From Silvimonas terrae (GTDB taxonomy: Bacteria; Pseudomonadota; Gammaproteobacteria; Burkholderiales; Chitinibacteraceae), in the NCBI RefSeq assembly GCF_014202765.1, contig NZ_JACHHN010000004.1:333097-397096 (forward strand): a stretch of 64,000 bases of DNA, read 5' to 3'. The notes under the pieces are model-generated. The model was not told where the DNA came from. It did not search any database and saw only the letters and a program-made list of their open reading frames with translations. A program made the translations under genes and the position numbers. Each line of letters opens with the position of its first letter. Position 1 is the first letter of the stretch. Shown here piece by piece: positions 45,883-54,680 of this stretch.

Positions 45883-46860
45883 TCAGTACAACTGCGCGAC
45901 CCTGGACAAGCTTGCTGCGCCCCACCAGGCACAGACGTATTTGCTCTGCGTGCTGTGGCCAATCACGTGGTAGTGCGCAAAGTGATGCAGCGCGGGTTCT
46001 GCCAGCGAGTCCAGCCCGTGCAACTCGCACCAGCGCGGGTAGGTTTGGCCGTAACGCCGCCAGGCATCGTAAAACCAGCGGGGCAAACCACCTGAATCGC
46101 GGGGGTGCAGCCGGAACAGCAACGCCTCGGCCGCGTAGCGGGCACTCATGGTTTCTGCCATGGCCAGTACGCGCACGCATTGCGCTTCAATCACGGCGGT
46201 CAGGTCGGGCCCGCAGCCGGCACCGGTGAGCACGCTGGCAAAACTGACCAGTTGCGCGCGCTGTGCACTGGCTGCACGGGGGAGCGTCAGCGGTGTCACC
46301 TGCGGCATGCCGCCAAAGGTATCGTCCGAGCAAGCAAAGCTGCCGGCGTATTTGGGATTGCGCCAGTCAAATGCGGCAGCCGGCATCAGTGCGCAGCGGG
46401 CGATGTCTGCGGGGTCTAATTGCAGGGCGTCGATCAGTCCGTGTTGCCGCAAGGCTTGCAGCAATGGCGCGGCCTCCGCCAGCAAGGGGGGCATGGCCGC
46501 CAGCCGGGCGGGCTCGGCGCTGGTCAGACCTTCTTCCAGATAGTGAATCTGCTGTACCCGCCCGCTTCGCCCCAGAATGCGTGCAGCCAGAAAGACCGAA
46601 TGCGGCAGATACAGCACCAGCCCCCGGCCGGGCTCGCAAATCGCCAGCATCTGCTGCAAAAAGGCGCAGCTATCGGCAATGGATACCCCGCCATCATCGG
46701 CCACGGTCAGATGCAGGCCGGGCCCGGTCATACCGCGTGCGCCGATCAAACGGATATCGGTATCGGTCAGGCCAAGGTGGGCGATGACAGCTTGCGCCAT
46801 CGACCATGTGATGGGGCTGTGGATATAAAAGACGTGCGTATTCTTGCCGGGTAACACCAC
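45883..46860 (-). CDS. Sialyltransferase-like glycosyltransferase (GT52/polysialyltransferase-type motifs)
   Basis: Product of 325 aa. The N-terminus HVFYIHSPITWSMAQAVI resembles the start of bacterial GT52 and POLYST enzymes. The two motifs shared by bacterial GT38/GT52/GT80 sialyltransferases are present in the right order: D/E-D/E-G as HYLEEGLTS (E109-E110-G111) and HP as FRLHPRDSG (H252-P253). GTG 46860 is the start, with AAGGAG 7 bases upstream. It is divergent from an oxidoreductase at 47071. No CMP-sialate synthesis gene is in the window, so donor and acceptor are unknown and another GT-B function is possible. Confidence 0.5.
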   Translation of the reverse strand: MVLPGKNTHVFYIHSPITWSMAQAVIAHLGLTDTDIRLIGARGMTGPGLHLTVADDGGVSIADSCAFLQQMLAICEPGRGLVLYLPHSVFLAARILGRSGRVQQIHYLEEGLTSAEPARLAAMPPLLAEAAPLLQALRQHGLIDALQLDPADIARCALMPAAAFDWRNPKYAGSFACSDDTFGGMPQVTPLTLPRAASAQRAQLVSFASVLTGAGCGPDLTAVIEAQCVRVLAMAETMSARYAAEALLFRLHPRDSGGLPRWFYDAWRRYGQTYPRWCELHGLDSLAEPALHHFAHYHVIGHSTQSKYVCAWWGAASLSRVAQLY

Positions 46861-47070
46861 CAGGAGCTCCTTGGTTTAGCGCATGCGCATCGCTGCGTCA
46901 GGGCCGTGCAAACCTGGGTGCGGTGGTTTTTGTCTTGCGGCATGCCGGCAAATCTGGCGATATGATCGGTAAATCTGCGCACCTTGTGCATGCCGGCGAC
47001 GGCAGAATTTTGTACCCTCAGGTATCGAATACAGAGTGCGTTACATTCATTGCCGCAACGGGAATCTCTC

Positions 47071-48135
47071 ATGCAGATCGGTTTTGCCGGATTGGGCGCG
47101 GTGGTTCACACCGCATATTTGCCAGCGCTGCAACGCCTGGGCCGGGCGGATACCTTGTGCTACGGATTCGATCCCGATCCCGCCCGCGCGCCCACGGGAA
47201 TACAACGCTGTACAAGCCTGGAAGGATTACTGGCCCAATCGCTGGATATCCTGTTCATCACAACCTCCAGCACCAGCCATCTGCCGGTATTGCAACAGGC
47301 GCTGGCCAGCCCGGTGCCCCGCATCTGCGTCGAAAAACCAGTCGTGGCCAGCCTGGCGCAAATGAGCCAGCTCAATCAGTTACTGGGCGATCCCGCGCAC
47401 GCGCGGCGTGTTCTGGCGCTGGACCACTGGATGGTTCGCAACAGCTGGCTGGCACCCAACGCCGTCAATCCGGCCTGGCAAGCGCAAGACGGGCAAGACG
47501 CGCGCTTGCCGCTCGCCTTGGCGGACATCAGCCGTATTGAAGGCTTTTTGCAGGAACCCAGCGGCTTGAATGCGGCCGGCGAACCCATTGCGCTCAACTT
47601 TGCCACCGGTGAACCGGACACCCGCCAGTTACAACACCCGGATGGGGTGATTCTGGATACCGGCACGCACGTGCTGGCCCTGCTGCGCGAGATCATCCAC
47701 CATCTGGGCGGCGAAGATACCCTGCAACTGCATCTGACCCATTGCAAAGACCGGTTGGGCCGGCCCATTGTGCGTACCGATCTGGTCACCGCCGAGGGCG
47801 AAGCACATCTGCAAGGGCGGCTAGGCGGGATTACCACGGATATCTGGCTGAACAAATACGCGGGCGCGGCAGGCGGGCAAAAAGGATTTGCGCTGCACCT
47901 GCGGGATGGCCGGGTGATTCGCCTGAACCGGCAAGGCAATGCGGATGTTTTGAGCGTCAGCCACGGCGCACAAACGCAGCAATGGTCCCTGCCCGGCCCC
48001 ATCTACGATCATTGCCTTGGCGCGGTACTCAATCCTGCCGGCCCGTTCACGCAGGCCGCGGCGCTTACCCGCCGCCGCATGGCGGAGGTCACCCTGTTGT
48101 TACAGATTCAGCAACTATTGCGCGGGCCGCATTAA
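47071..48135 (+). CDS. Gfo/Idh/MocA-family NAD(P)-dependent oxidoreductase
   Basis: Product of 354 aa. The Rossmann start is MQIGFAGLGAVVHTAYLPAL, and the family motif CVEKPV (E88-K89-P90) marks the nicotinamide site; the C-terminal beta-sheet domain includes the HPDGVILDTGTHVLALLREI segment with the expected catalytic D-x-G-x-H (about 202-206). ATG 47071 is chosen as the Rossmann domain begins there. Members oxidise or reduce sugars, inositols or related polyols. It is divergent from the sialyltransferase-like gene, so a role in sugar modification is suggested but not shown. Confidence 0.8.
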   Translation: MQIGFAGLGAVVHTAYLPALQRLGRADTLCYGFDPDPARAPTGIQRCTSLEGLLAQSLDILFITTSSTSHLPVLQQALASPVPRICVEKPVVASLAQMSQLNQLLGDPAHARRVLALDHWMVRNSWLAPNAVNPAWQAQDGQDARLPLALADISRIEGFLQEPSGLNAAGEPIALNFATGEPDTRQLQHPDGVILDTGTHVLALLREIIHHLGGEDTLQLHLTHCKDRLGRPIVRTDLVTAEGEAHLQGRLGGITTDIWLNKYAGAAGGQKGFALHLRDGRVIRLNRQGNADVLSVSHGAQTQQWSLPGPIYDHCLGAVLNPAGPFTQAAALTRRRMAEVTLLLQIQQLLRGPH

Positions 48136-48222
48136 GCCTGGTCCATTGCCGTTTTTGCCAAGTGCAAAGGCCCGCGCGCGATTCTATGGTGAACACCAGG
48201 CCACTCCTCAGGACGCAAAACC

Positions 48223-49020
48223 ATGGCGACTCCGGTCATCCAGCGCCACCATGTACAGATTGTGGGCACAGGCCCGGTTACCCTGGTGCTGGCGCATGGC
48301 TTTGCCTGCGACCAGACCATCTGGCGGCGGGTCGTCCCGGAGCTTGCCAGCCATTACCGCCTGGTCTTGTTTGATCATGCGGGACACGGCGTGGCAGAAA
48401 CCTTTGACCCGCAGCGTCACGCCAGCCTGGACGGCTATGCCGAAGACGTCGCGGACATCCTCAGCGCGCTGGATTTATGGGATGTGGTGTACGTAGGGCA
48501 TTCGGCCAGCGCCATGATTGGTGTACTGGCCAGCGCGCTGGTGCCGCGCCGCATTGGGCGCATGGTGATGCTGGCGCCCTCGCCTTGCTATATCAATCAC
48601 CCGCAAGACAACTACGTTGGCGGGTTTGACCTGGCCAGCATCCACGACATGCTCGCAACGATGGATCGCAATTATCAAGGCTGGGCGGCGCAACTGGCGC
48701 AGATTGCCTCCAGCGAAGGCGTCACCGGCCCCATCCATATCGAGATGCGCCGCCGCCTGTTTGCCATGGACCCGGCGATGGCCAGCCTGTTTGCCCATGC
48801 CATTTTTCTGTCAGACCTGCGCGACACCATCAAAGGCTTTGCCTTGCCCAGCCTGATCATTCAGTGCAGCGATGATCCGATCGCCCCGGTCAGCGCCGGT
48901 GAATATATGGCCCGGGTGATGCGCGCGGCGCGTATGCATACCGTGGAGCTACATGGCCATATGCCGCAACTGGCCAACGCGCCACTGGTCTGCAGTCTGA
49001 TCCGCAATTTTGTGCAGTAA
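48223..49020 (+). CDS. Alpha/beta hydrolase, RsbQ/KAI2-like
   Basis: Product of 265 aa. HGFACDQTIWRRVVPEL (25-41) and FDHAGHG (50-56) match the RsbQ group, in which small-molecule cleavage or binding serves sensing. Catalytic triad: S94 in VGHSASAM, an aspartate in QCSDDPIAP (217/218) and H246 in LHGHMPQL. No lid insertion is obvious beyond the family's four-helix cap. In Bacillus the partner is a PAS phosphatase (RsbP); none adjoins here. It follows the oxidoreductase by 87 bases on the same strand and may be co-transcribed. Confidence 0.8.
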   Translation: MATPVIQRHHVQIVGTGPVTLVLAHGFACDQTIWRRVVPELASHYRLVLFDHAGHGVAETFDPQRHASLDGYAEDVADILSALDLWDVVYVGHSASAMIGVLASALVPRRIGRMVMLAPSPCYINHPQDNYVGGFDLASIHDMLATMDRNYQGWAAQLAQIASSEGVTGPIHIEMRRRLFAMDPAMASLFAHAIFLSDLRDTIKGFALPSLIIQCSDDPIAPVSAGEYMARVMRAARMHTVELHGHMPQLANAPLVCSLIRNFVQ

Positions 49021-49044
49021 AGTACCGCCCAGGCCCCGCGCAGA

Positions 49045-49473
49045 CTAAGCCGTCACGCCCACGACCACTTGTGAGGCCTTGAAGAACGCCACGGTAGATT
49101 GACCGGCCGCCAGCCCCAGCGCGTTGACGCTTTCCAGGGTCACAATGGCCACAAGGGTGTTGCCGCCTTTGAGCGAGATTTCCACCTCGGCATTGACTGC
49201 GCCGGGCTTGACCGCCTTGACGACACCTTCCAGCCGGTTACGGGTAGACAGCCGAATGCCCGAATCCGGGCGGGCGAGGATGACCCAGGACGCCTTGACC
49301 AGCGCCAGCGCAGTGCCGCCGGTTTTCAGGCCCAGTGCGCGCGTACTTTGACGGGTAATGACGGCGACGACGATTTCGCCGCCAGGCAGGGTGATTTCAA
49401 TCTCGTCATTCACCGCGCCTTCGGTGATGGTGGTGACGGTGCCAACAAACTGGTTACGCGCGCTGGTATGCAT
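49045..49473 (-). CDS. Molbindin: molybdate-binding protein of two Mop (TOBE) domains
   Basis: Product of 142 aa made of two tandem Mop domains (about 6-70 and 76-140), each starting with SxRNxxxGxV (ARNQFVGTV and TRNRLEGVV) and carrying the S/T-x-x-A-L-G-L motif (STRALGLKTG, SVNALGLAAG). Such cytoplasmic molbindins store or buffer molybdate and form hexamers or trimers. It stands between unrelated genes; no modABC lies nearby. The two halves are related but diverged. Confidence 0.88.
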   Translation of the reverse strand: MHTSARNQFVGTVTTITEGAVNDEIEITLPGGEIVVAVITRQSTRALGLKTGGTALALVKASWVILARPDSGIRLSTRNRLEGVVKAVKPGAVNAEVEISLKGGNTLVAIVTLESVNALGLAAGQSTVAFFKASQVVVGVTA

Positions 49474-49531
49474 GAAGGGGTGTCCTGTGGACAGTCAAAT
49501 GAACACCCCATCATAGCCAGATTCGGCCTGT

Positions 49532-50170
49532 TCAGGCGGCTTTGCGCCCTTTACGCAACGTACGCCAGCGCGTGGCGGTCACCGCAGTCAGGCCCAGACC
49601 CAACAGCGCCCAGGTTTCCGGCTCTGGCACAGGCGTCACAGGGAAGCTGCTATACCAGGCGCTGCCATCGCAATACTTGGTGTTCTGCACATGCAGCGCA
49701 AAGGAATTGGCAAAGACGGTCGGCACGATCAGTGCATTGTGCGGGCCTTCAAAGGTCACCGCCCAACTTACCGTATCGCCCTTCATGAACTTGTCCGAGC
49801 CGCCGCCAAAATTAAAGCGGAAGTCATAAGCACCGGTGGGGCCGCCACCGCTGGCGCGGGTGACTTGCGGAATCCAGCCGCCGGTACCTGTGACGTTGCT
49901 GACCAGTTCATGGCTCAGCGGGCCGCCCAGATCCACCGCCATGGAGCCGACAAAAGCGCCATTGCCAAAAAAGGTCGAGATATCCTGATCCAGCGTCAGC
50001 GAGAACAACCATGTCGACGTATTGCTTTGCGTAATTTTAAGGCTGGCGAAATCGGCAAAAGAGGGCCCGGAACCGGCCAGCAAATTGCCAAAATCATAAT
50101 GTCTGGCTTGCGCGGCCGTGCTCGCGACCAGCGCGACCGCAACGCCTAATGCTTTGACCCCCAAGTTCAT
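49532..50170 (-). CDS. PEP-CTERM exported protein 1
   Basis: Product of 212 aa from ATG 50170 (GGGGGA upstream). A signal peptide (ending AQA-RHYDF) and a beta-rich body precede the sorting tail VPEPETWALLGLGL, a membrane helix and the basic end RTLRKGRK. The PEP-CTERM tail is cleaved by an exosortase (EpsH/XrtA), which must be encoded elsewhere. The body (FSLTLDQDISTFFGNGAFVGSM...) looks like the FxDxF-type PEP-CTERM proteins associated with exopolysaccharide. Its tail motif is identical to that of the second PEP-CTERM protein at 56324. Confidence 0.88.
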   Translation of the reverse strand: MNLGVKALGVAVALVASTAAQARHYDFGNLLAGSGPSFADFASLKITQSNTSTWLFSLTLDQDISTFFGNGAFVGSMAVDLGGPLSHELVSNVTGTGGWIPQVTRASGGGPTGAYDFRFNFGGGSDKFMKGDTVSWAVTFEGPHNALIVPTVFANSFALHVQNTKYCDGSAWYSSFPVTPVPEPETWALLGLGLTAVTATRWRTLRKGRKAA

Positions 50171-50731
50171 GACGTCCCCCTGACTTGATCTGACTTCTGT
50201 TATGAAACCCGACAGCCATAAGCTAACTCTGGCTGTAGATAAAAACAATACTTACTGTCTTTTATGGTAAGAAAAAGAATCACAAATACGACGAACGGCA
50301 ATGGCACACCGTAAGAAGGTGCCTACAGTTCAGCGCCCTCTCCGGGGCATCCCGGTTTTGCAGCGCGACATAAAGCCTGGGCCACAACGGCCTGGACGCA
50401 GCCCGGATAAAGGCCAGACAAATATCATCAAACACTTGTATTCAATGGACTCAGGAGGAAAACAGCCAACGCGGACAGGGTGCGGACACTGGCATGAATG
50501 AATACGTGCATCCGTAAGTATTTCACGCCAACCCCATGTTTGGGGGTCTTGCCGGGTGCCTCATCCCCTGTCAGCTCAACAGCGGCGCGGCTTGCGTATG
50601 TAATGTTAAAGAAAGTTATCAACTTTCCATTTCTGACACGTGGGCATACCCGCTGCATCTGAAGCTGACGTCGTCAACGGGCTGTTCTAAGATGGATTTC
50701 AAACCCGCGCGGTACCAAGGTAGCCCGGCCC
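50171..50731. other. Upstream region of PEP-CTERM gene 1; no gene seen
   Basis: A perfect 7-base inverted repeat ACAGCCA (50212-50218)/TGGCTGT (50230-50236) lies about 42-66 bases upstream of the PEP-CTERM start and may be an operator. Near 50398 a degenerate REP-like GCAGCCCGGATAAAGG fragment is visible. The rest is intergenic sequence leading to the gene at 50732. Confidence 0.5.
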
Positions 50732-51250
50732 ATGTTTACGCTCTCCCGCATAGAAAGCGATCTTCTCTCCCAGTTGCTGCGCTACCACGTCTCTTTTGTG
50801 ATTGTGGGCAGCAAGGCCATGCAGCTTTTGGGTCTGCCGCGCGAGGCGCTGGACCTTAACCTGTTGATTGATCGGCGGGACGACAATCTGAAACGGCTGG
50901 TCGATGCATTCTCTGTGCCGCCGGAGAAAACGGCCGCCTTCCTCCTGCAGATGTCGCGCTTTGGCGGCGTGCTCAATGTGCCGCAACAACGCCCTTTTCT
51001 GTACCGGCTGTTCACCATCCGCGAAGGGCAGGATTACGACGAGATCCACCGCCGCGCCATTCCCTTGCAGATCGGTGACGAACACTTCTGTTTTGCCAGC
51101 GTGGTGGATCAGTCGGCCATGAAGATCATCCTGATCCGTGAGGGCCAGTACGAGCTGGATCGGGGCAATCATGCCGAAGAGGTCACACGCCTCTTGCAGA
51201 ACCAGTTGCGCCGGGATGTGGATGATCTGGAAATCCTGCGCGGCCTGTAA
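50732..51250 (+). CDS. Degenerate nucleotidyltransferase-fold protein
   Basis: Product of 172 aa. FVIVGSKAMQLLGLPREALDLNLLID (22-47) matches the Pol-beta-like nucleotidyltransferase pattern of AbiEii/DUF6036-type proteins: G26-S27 and then D41-L42-N43. The second catalytic aspartate is an asparagine, so the enzyme may be inactive or have relaxed metal use. The body ends with KIILIREGQYELDRGNHAEEV, which resembles that family's helical tail. There is no antitoxin-like partner; the next gene at 51437 is unrelated. The start has only a weak AAGG. Function unknown. Confidence 0.6.
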   Translation: MFTLSRIESDLLSQLLRYHVSFVIVGSKAMQLLGLPREALDLNLLIDRRDDNLKRLVDAFSVPPEKTAAFLLQMSRFGGVLNVPQQRPFLYRLFTIREGQDYDEIHRRAIPLQIGDEHFCFASVVDQSAMKIILIREGQYELDRGNHAEEVTRLLQNQLRRDVDDLEILRGL

Positions 51251-51436
51251 AATGCGGGATTAGTCCTACACAGGGCATCGATTTCGCCGCTGCCGCTCAG
51301 CGCAGCGCCCACATGACACCACCCGGGGTACTGACGATAAAACGGGTGCCAAAGCGGCAGCACGCCCCCTGGCGCTTGCGGATACTGACCCTGACGACGC
51401 CACAACGGCGTTGCCATTGACCATGGAGTATCCGCC

Positions 51437-51766
51437 ATGAACATCTATCAGATTCCCGATCCGGCCAGCCACCGACCGCTGTTCTTGTTGTGTAGCGCCT
51501 TTGCCATTCGTGGCCATATGCGCCACCTGGGGCTGGGTTGGGCCGACAAGGTGCAAAGCCCGCTGCAAGGCGCGGTGCTGTATTGCGGCCACTACACCAC
51601 AGCCGCTAACAAACAGGGCGATGTCTGTTTTTTCTGCCTCCCTGAACAGCTGGAGCCACTCTCCCGCGCCTGGGGTCTGATCGGCACGGCCCGCGTGGCT
51701 GTGCAGGACGATGTGGCGCCGCAAGGTCTGTCTACCGGCCTGAAGATGCTGGGCGCCCTGCACTGA
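51437..51766 (+). CDS. Hypothetical protein of 109 aa
   Basis: Not recognised. ATG 51437 has GGAG 9-12 bases upstream. The protein is mixed alpha-beta: LLCSAFAIRGHMRHLGLGWADKV, VLYCGHYTTAANKQGDVCFFCLPEQLEPL and a C-terminal RVAVQDDVAPQGLSTGLKMLGALH. Four cysteines (C19, C50, C64 and C67) include C-F-F-C, spaced as in some metal or thiol sites, but no fold can be named. No signal peptide is visible. It is separated from the preceding gene by about 190 bases that hold no other gene. Confidence 0.6.
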   Translation: MNIYQIPDPASHRPLFLLCSAFAIRGHMRHLGLGWADKVQSPLQGAVLYCGHYTTAANKQGDVCFFCLPEQLEPLSRAWGLIGTARVAVQDDVAPQGLSTGLKMLGALH

Positions 51767-51780
51767 TCCTGCGCCTGGAC

Positions 51781-51810
51781 AAAAAACGGCCAGCCGTTGC
51801 GGGCTGGCCG
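51781..51810 (-). terminator. Terminator of the phosphatase gene at 51846
   Basis: CGGCCAGCC (51788-51796) pairs with GGCTGGCCG (51802-51810); six A bases precede it and read as U on the minus strand. It lacks a plus-strand T-run, so it serves the minus-strand gene. Confidence 0.85.
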
Positions 51811-51845
51811 TGGTTGGGGCGCCGGAATCCACCCCGCGTCATGCC

Positions 51846-53546
51846 TTAATCGTGATGATGACCATGTCCGTCGCGCTGACGGTCTTTGGCCAGCACGATC
51901 GTCTCGAACAAGGTGTACTCGGCATTGGCGGTCTGATCGGCGCCGGCAGCGTGGTAATAGCTCATGGTGATGGTGGTCTTGCCGCCCGGCTGGCCCGGAT
52001 CATGGTCGAACACGGCAATGCCGTAACCCGTACCGGTATCACGCTGGGCCGACCAGATGGCGTCTTCCAGGGCATCTGCCGGGGGGCGCACAAAAGTGCC
52101 GGCGGTGGTGCCGGGCACCGGCCGGTTGGGCCTGGTGATGACCTTGGCCTGCGGGTTACCGGTGCCGCTATTCACGCCCCAGGTATCCGCCGGGGAACTG
52201 GTGCCGCCGCCGCCCAGAATCAGGTGGATGGTGCCGTGGGTAGTGTCCCAGGTGGCGTTACCCGTTTGCGCACTGAGCACCGGCTTGGGTTGCAGCGTAT
52301 CCACCGGTTGGCCAGAGGCCGCATCAACCCCGGTATTGTGATTGCAACCGCGTACCGGGTGACTGCGCTCGTAATCGTGATCATGCCCGCACAGCACCAG
52401 ATCGACCCCGTAGCGGTCGAACAGCGGCAGCCATTCGGCGCGCAAGCCTTTGTCCGAGCCATTGCCGCCTTTGGATGAACTCAGCGCATCCTGGTGCATC
52501 TGCACCACCACCCAGTCGATATCCGGATCGTGCTCTGCCTTGCGCAGGGTGTGCTCCAGCCAGCGGGTCTGTTCGCCATTGCTGTAGCCATTGATGTAGA
52601 ACGACGTGCCCGGCTCGATCGGCGCATTACCGGTGCTGGCTGCCGGCACCAGCGGCGCGGGGCCGGCCACAAAGGCGGCCCCATCCTGCAACACCACATC
52701 ATCAGCATCCAGCGAGACAAACAACACCGAGCTGACCCGAAAGCTATACCAGCGCCCCGGGAACGCCGTGCCGTTGTCCGGCAAGGTGTAGCGGGTCAGG
52801 TAAGACGTGTAGCCTTGCTGGCCGTTGTAGAACTCCACTTCGTGGTTGCCCGGGCACGGCATCCACGGCCGCAGGGCGGCAGAGGTCTGGTTGTTGTTGC
52901 CAAAGTCGCGCCACACATCCGGTTGGTGTGTCGGGTTGAGGTTGGCGTAGCACAGGTCGCCATTGAGCAAATGGAACAACGGGGCGAAGCGTTCCACGGC
53001 CTGCACGGCAAACTTGCTCTGCGGCGTCGACAGCACCCAGTTGGTGTTGGCCGTAGCCAGATCGCCATAACTGGTAAAGCGGAACGGTGCACGACCACGC
53101 GGTGCCGTGGCAAAACTGGCGGCAAACGGCTGCGCGGCGTTGCTGTCGTTATCTGCGGTGACCTGATACTGGTAGGTGGTGCCCGGGTGCAGATCATGCA
53201 GGCGCACGTGATACGTGAAGACCACCTCGCCATTCAGGCCATCCGTGTAGGTGCGCTGCACCGCGTGATGCGTGGCGCGCGGGGCGTTGCTGCCGGCCAC
53301 ATGGACGCGCGCATTGATGGCCGGCGCCAGCGAGGCCCAGGAAATCACCACTTCAGAACAGGGATCGCCCCCCCAGGTCAGGTGGACCTGTTCCGGCGTG
53401 CCATCTGGCGCGACAGCAGCGGCCTTCCCCGCCAGGACGAGGCCGCCGGTGGCGGTGGCCACCCCCGAAACACCAGCCAGCTTGAGAAAACCGCGCCGCG
53501 TTACTGCCGGCGCGGATGCTTCATCCACCAAAGGTTTGTCAGACAT
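51846..53546 (-). CDS. Tat-exported purple acid phosphatase-like metallophosphoesterase
   Basis: Product of 566 aa from ATG 53546. A twin-arginine signal TRRGFLKLAGVSG (16-28) implies export of a folded, metal-loaded enzyme. An N-terminal fibronectin-III-like domain (PEQVHLTWGGDPCSEVVISW...) is followed by the metallophosphatase domain with GDLATAN, NGDLCYAN, GNHEVEF, a histidine in VVVQMHQ, and GHDHDYER, the ligand set of purple acid phosphatases. It releases phosphate from organic esters in the periplasm. The C-terminus RDGHGHHHD is histidine-rich, a possible extra metal site. Phosphate-starvation control is expected but no Pho box was confirmed. Confidence 0.88.
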   Translation of the reverse strand: MSDKPLVDEASAPAVTRRGFLKLAGVSGVATATGGLVLAGKAAAVAPDGTPEQVHLTWGGDPCSEVVISWASLAPAINARVHVAGSNAPRATHHAVQRTYTDGLNGEVVFTYHVRLHDLHPGTTYQYQVTADNDSNAAQPFAASFATAPRGRAPFRFTSYGDLATANTNWVLSTPQSKFAVQAVERFAPLFHLLNGDLCYANLNPTHQPDVWRDFGNNNQTSAALRPWMPCPGNHEVEFYNGQQGYTSYLTRYTLPDNGTAFPGRWYSFRVSSVLFVSLDADDVVLQDGAAFVAGPAPLVPAASTGNAPIEPGTSFYINGYSNGEQTRWLEHTLRKAEHDPDIDWVVVQMHQDALSSSKGGNGSDKGLRAEWLPLFDRYGVDLVLCGHDHDYERSHPVRGCNHNTGVDAASGQPVDTLQPKPVLSAQTGNATWDTTHGTIHLILGGGGTSSPADTWGVNSGTGNPQAKVITRPNRPVPGTTAGTFVRPPADALEDAIWSAQRDTGTGYGIAVFDHDPGQPGGKTTITMSYYHAAGADQTANAEYTLFETIVLAKDRQRDGHGHHHD

Positions 53547-53711
53547 GTCGTTGTTTCCGGGCGTATGCACATAAAGCCGGCACAGACCGCGCTGCCGGGC
53601 CAGAAAACCGCCGCGTGACGGTTTTGCGGACTTAGGGTAGGCCCGAAAACATGACTCAAATATGACGCAAGGCTTTCTGAAACAGAGAATTCACGCGCTG
53701 GTCACACACCC

Positions 53712-54680
53712 TCACCCCGCGCTGAAATATCGCCCCAGATCGGCCAGATCGACATTGCCGCCGCTGACAATCACCCCTACTCGCTGGCCCTGCAACTGTC
53801 GCCCCATGCCACGCGCGGCCGCCAACCCCAAGCAGCCTGTGGGTTCGATAATCTGTTTCATGCGGCTGGCCGCAAAGCGCATGCTTGCCACCAGATCCGC
53901 ATCCGTCGCCGTGAGAATATCGTCCACCTTGTCACGAATGATCGGGAACGTCAGCGCGCCAAGGTGAGCCGTCTGCGCACCGTCGGCAATGGTTCTGGGC
54001 GTGGCGATGCGCACAATCTGACCGCTTCTGAACGATTGCTGACCATCGTTACCGGCTTCCGGCTCCACGCCGTACAGTTTGCAATCCGGCGCTTCAACCC
54101 GCGTGGTCAGCGCGGTGCCAGACAACAAACCGCCCCCGCCCAGTGGCACAAACAGGGCGTCCAGCGGGCCCGTCTCTTCAAACAGTTCCAGCGCGGCCGT
54201 ACCCTGCCCGGCAATAATGTCCGGATGATCAAAGGGCGGGATCAACGTCAGGCCATCACGCTCGGCCAGCGCACGGCCCAAGACCTCCCGGTCATCCTGG
54301 TAGCGGTCAAAAAACACCACTTTGCCACCGTAACCCTCAGTGGCCGCCACTTTGGCAGCCGGCGCATCCTGCGGCATCAGGATGGTGGCCGGCATATCCA
54401 GCATCCGCGCCGCGAGCGCAATGGCCTGGGCGTGATTACCGGAAGAGAACGCAATCACGCCGCGCCGGCGCTGGTCTGCATCGAAGCGGGACAGCGCATT
54501 GAACGCACCGCGAAACTTGAACGCGCCCATACGCTGAAAGTTCTCACACTTGAGGAACACCTCGGCGCCCAGCTCGGCATTGAGTGTGCGTGACGTCAGC
54601 ACCGGCGTGCGATGCGCATGCCCGGCAATGCGGTCTGCGGCGGCCAGCACGTCCTGAAAAGTGGGAAGTACGGTAGTCAT
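53712..54680 (-). CDS. PLP-dependent serine/threonine-type ammonia-lyase (possibly threo-3-hydroxyaspartate dehydratase)
   Basis: Product of 322 aa, fold-type II. The PLP lysine is K55 in GAFKFRGA, the substrate loop is SSGNHAQ (79-85), and the phosphate cup is GGGGLLSG near 176-183. There is no C-terminal ACT regulatory domain, so it is the short catabolic form. Members deaminate serine, threonine or 3-hydroxyaspartate, or racemise serine. The start ATG 54680 has a good GGGAGC upstream. No regulator adjoins it. The exact substrate cannot be assigned. Confidence 0.85.
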   Translation of the reverse strand: MTTVLPTFQDVLAAADRIAGHAHRTPVLTSRTLNAELGAEVFLKCENFQRMGAFKFRGAFNALSRFDADQRRRGVIAFSSGNHAQAIALAARMLDMPATILMPQDAPAAKVAATEGYGGKVVFFDRYQDDREVLGRALAERDGLTLIPPFDHPDIIAGQGTAALELFEETGPLDALFVPLGGGGLLSGTALTTRVEAPDCKLYGVEPEAGNDGQQSFRSGQIVRIATPRTIADGAQTAHLGALTFPIIRDKVDDILTATDADLVASMRFAASRMKQIIEPTGCLGLAAARGMGRQLQGQRVGVIVSGGNVDLADLGRYFSAG

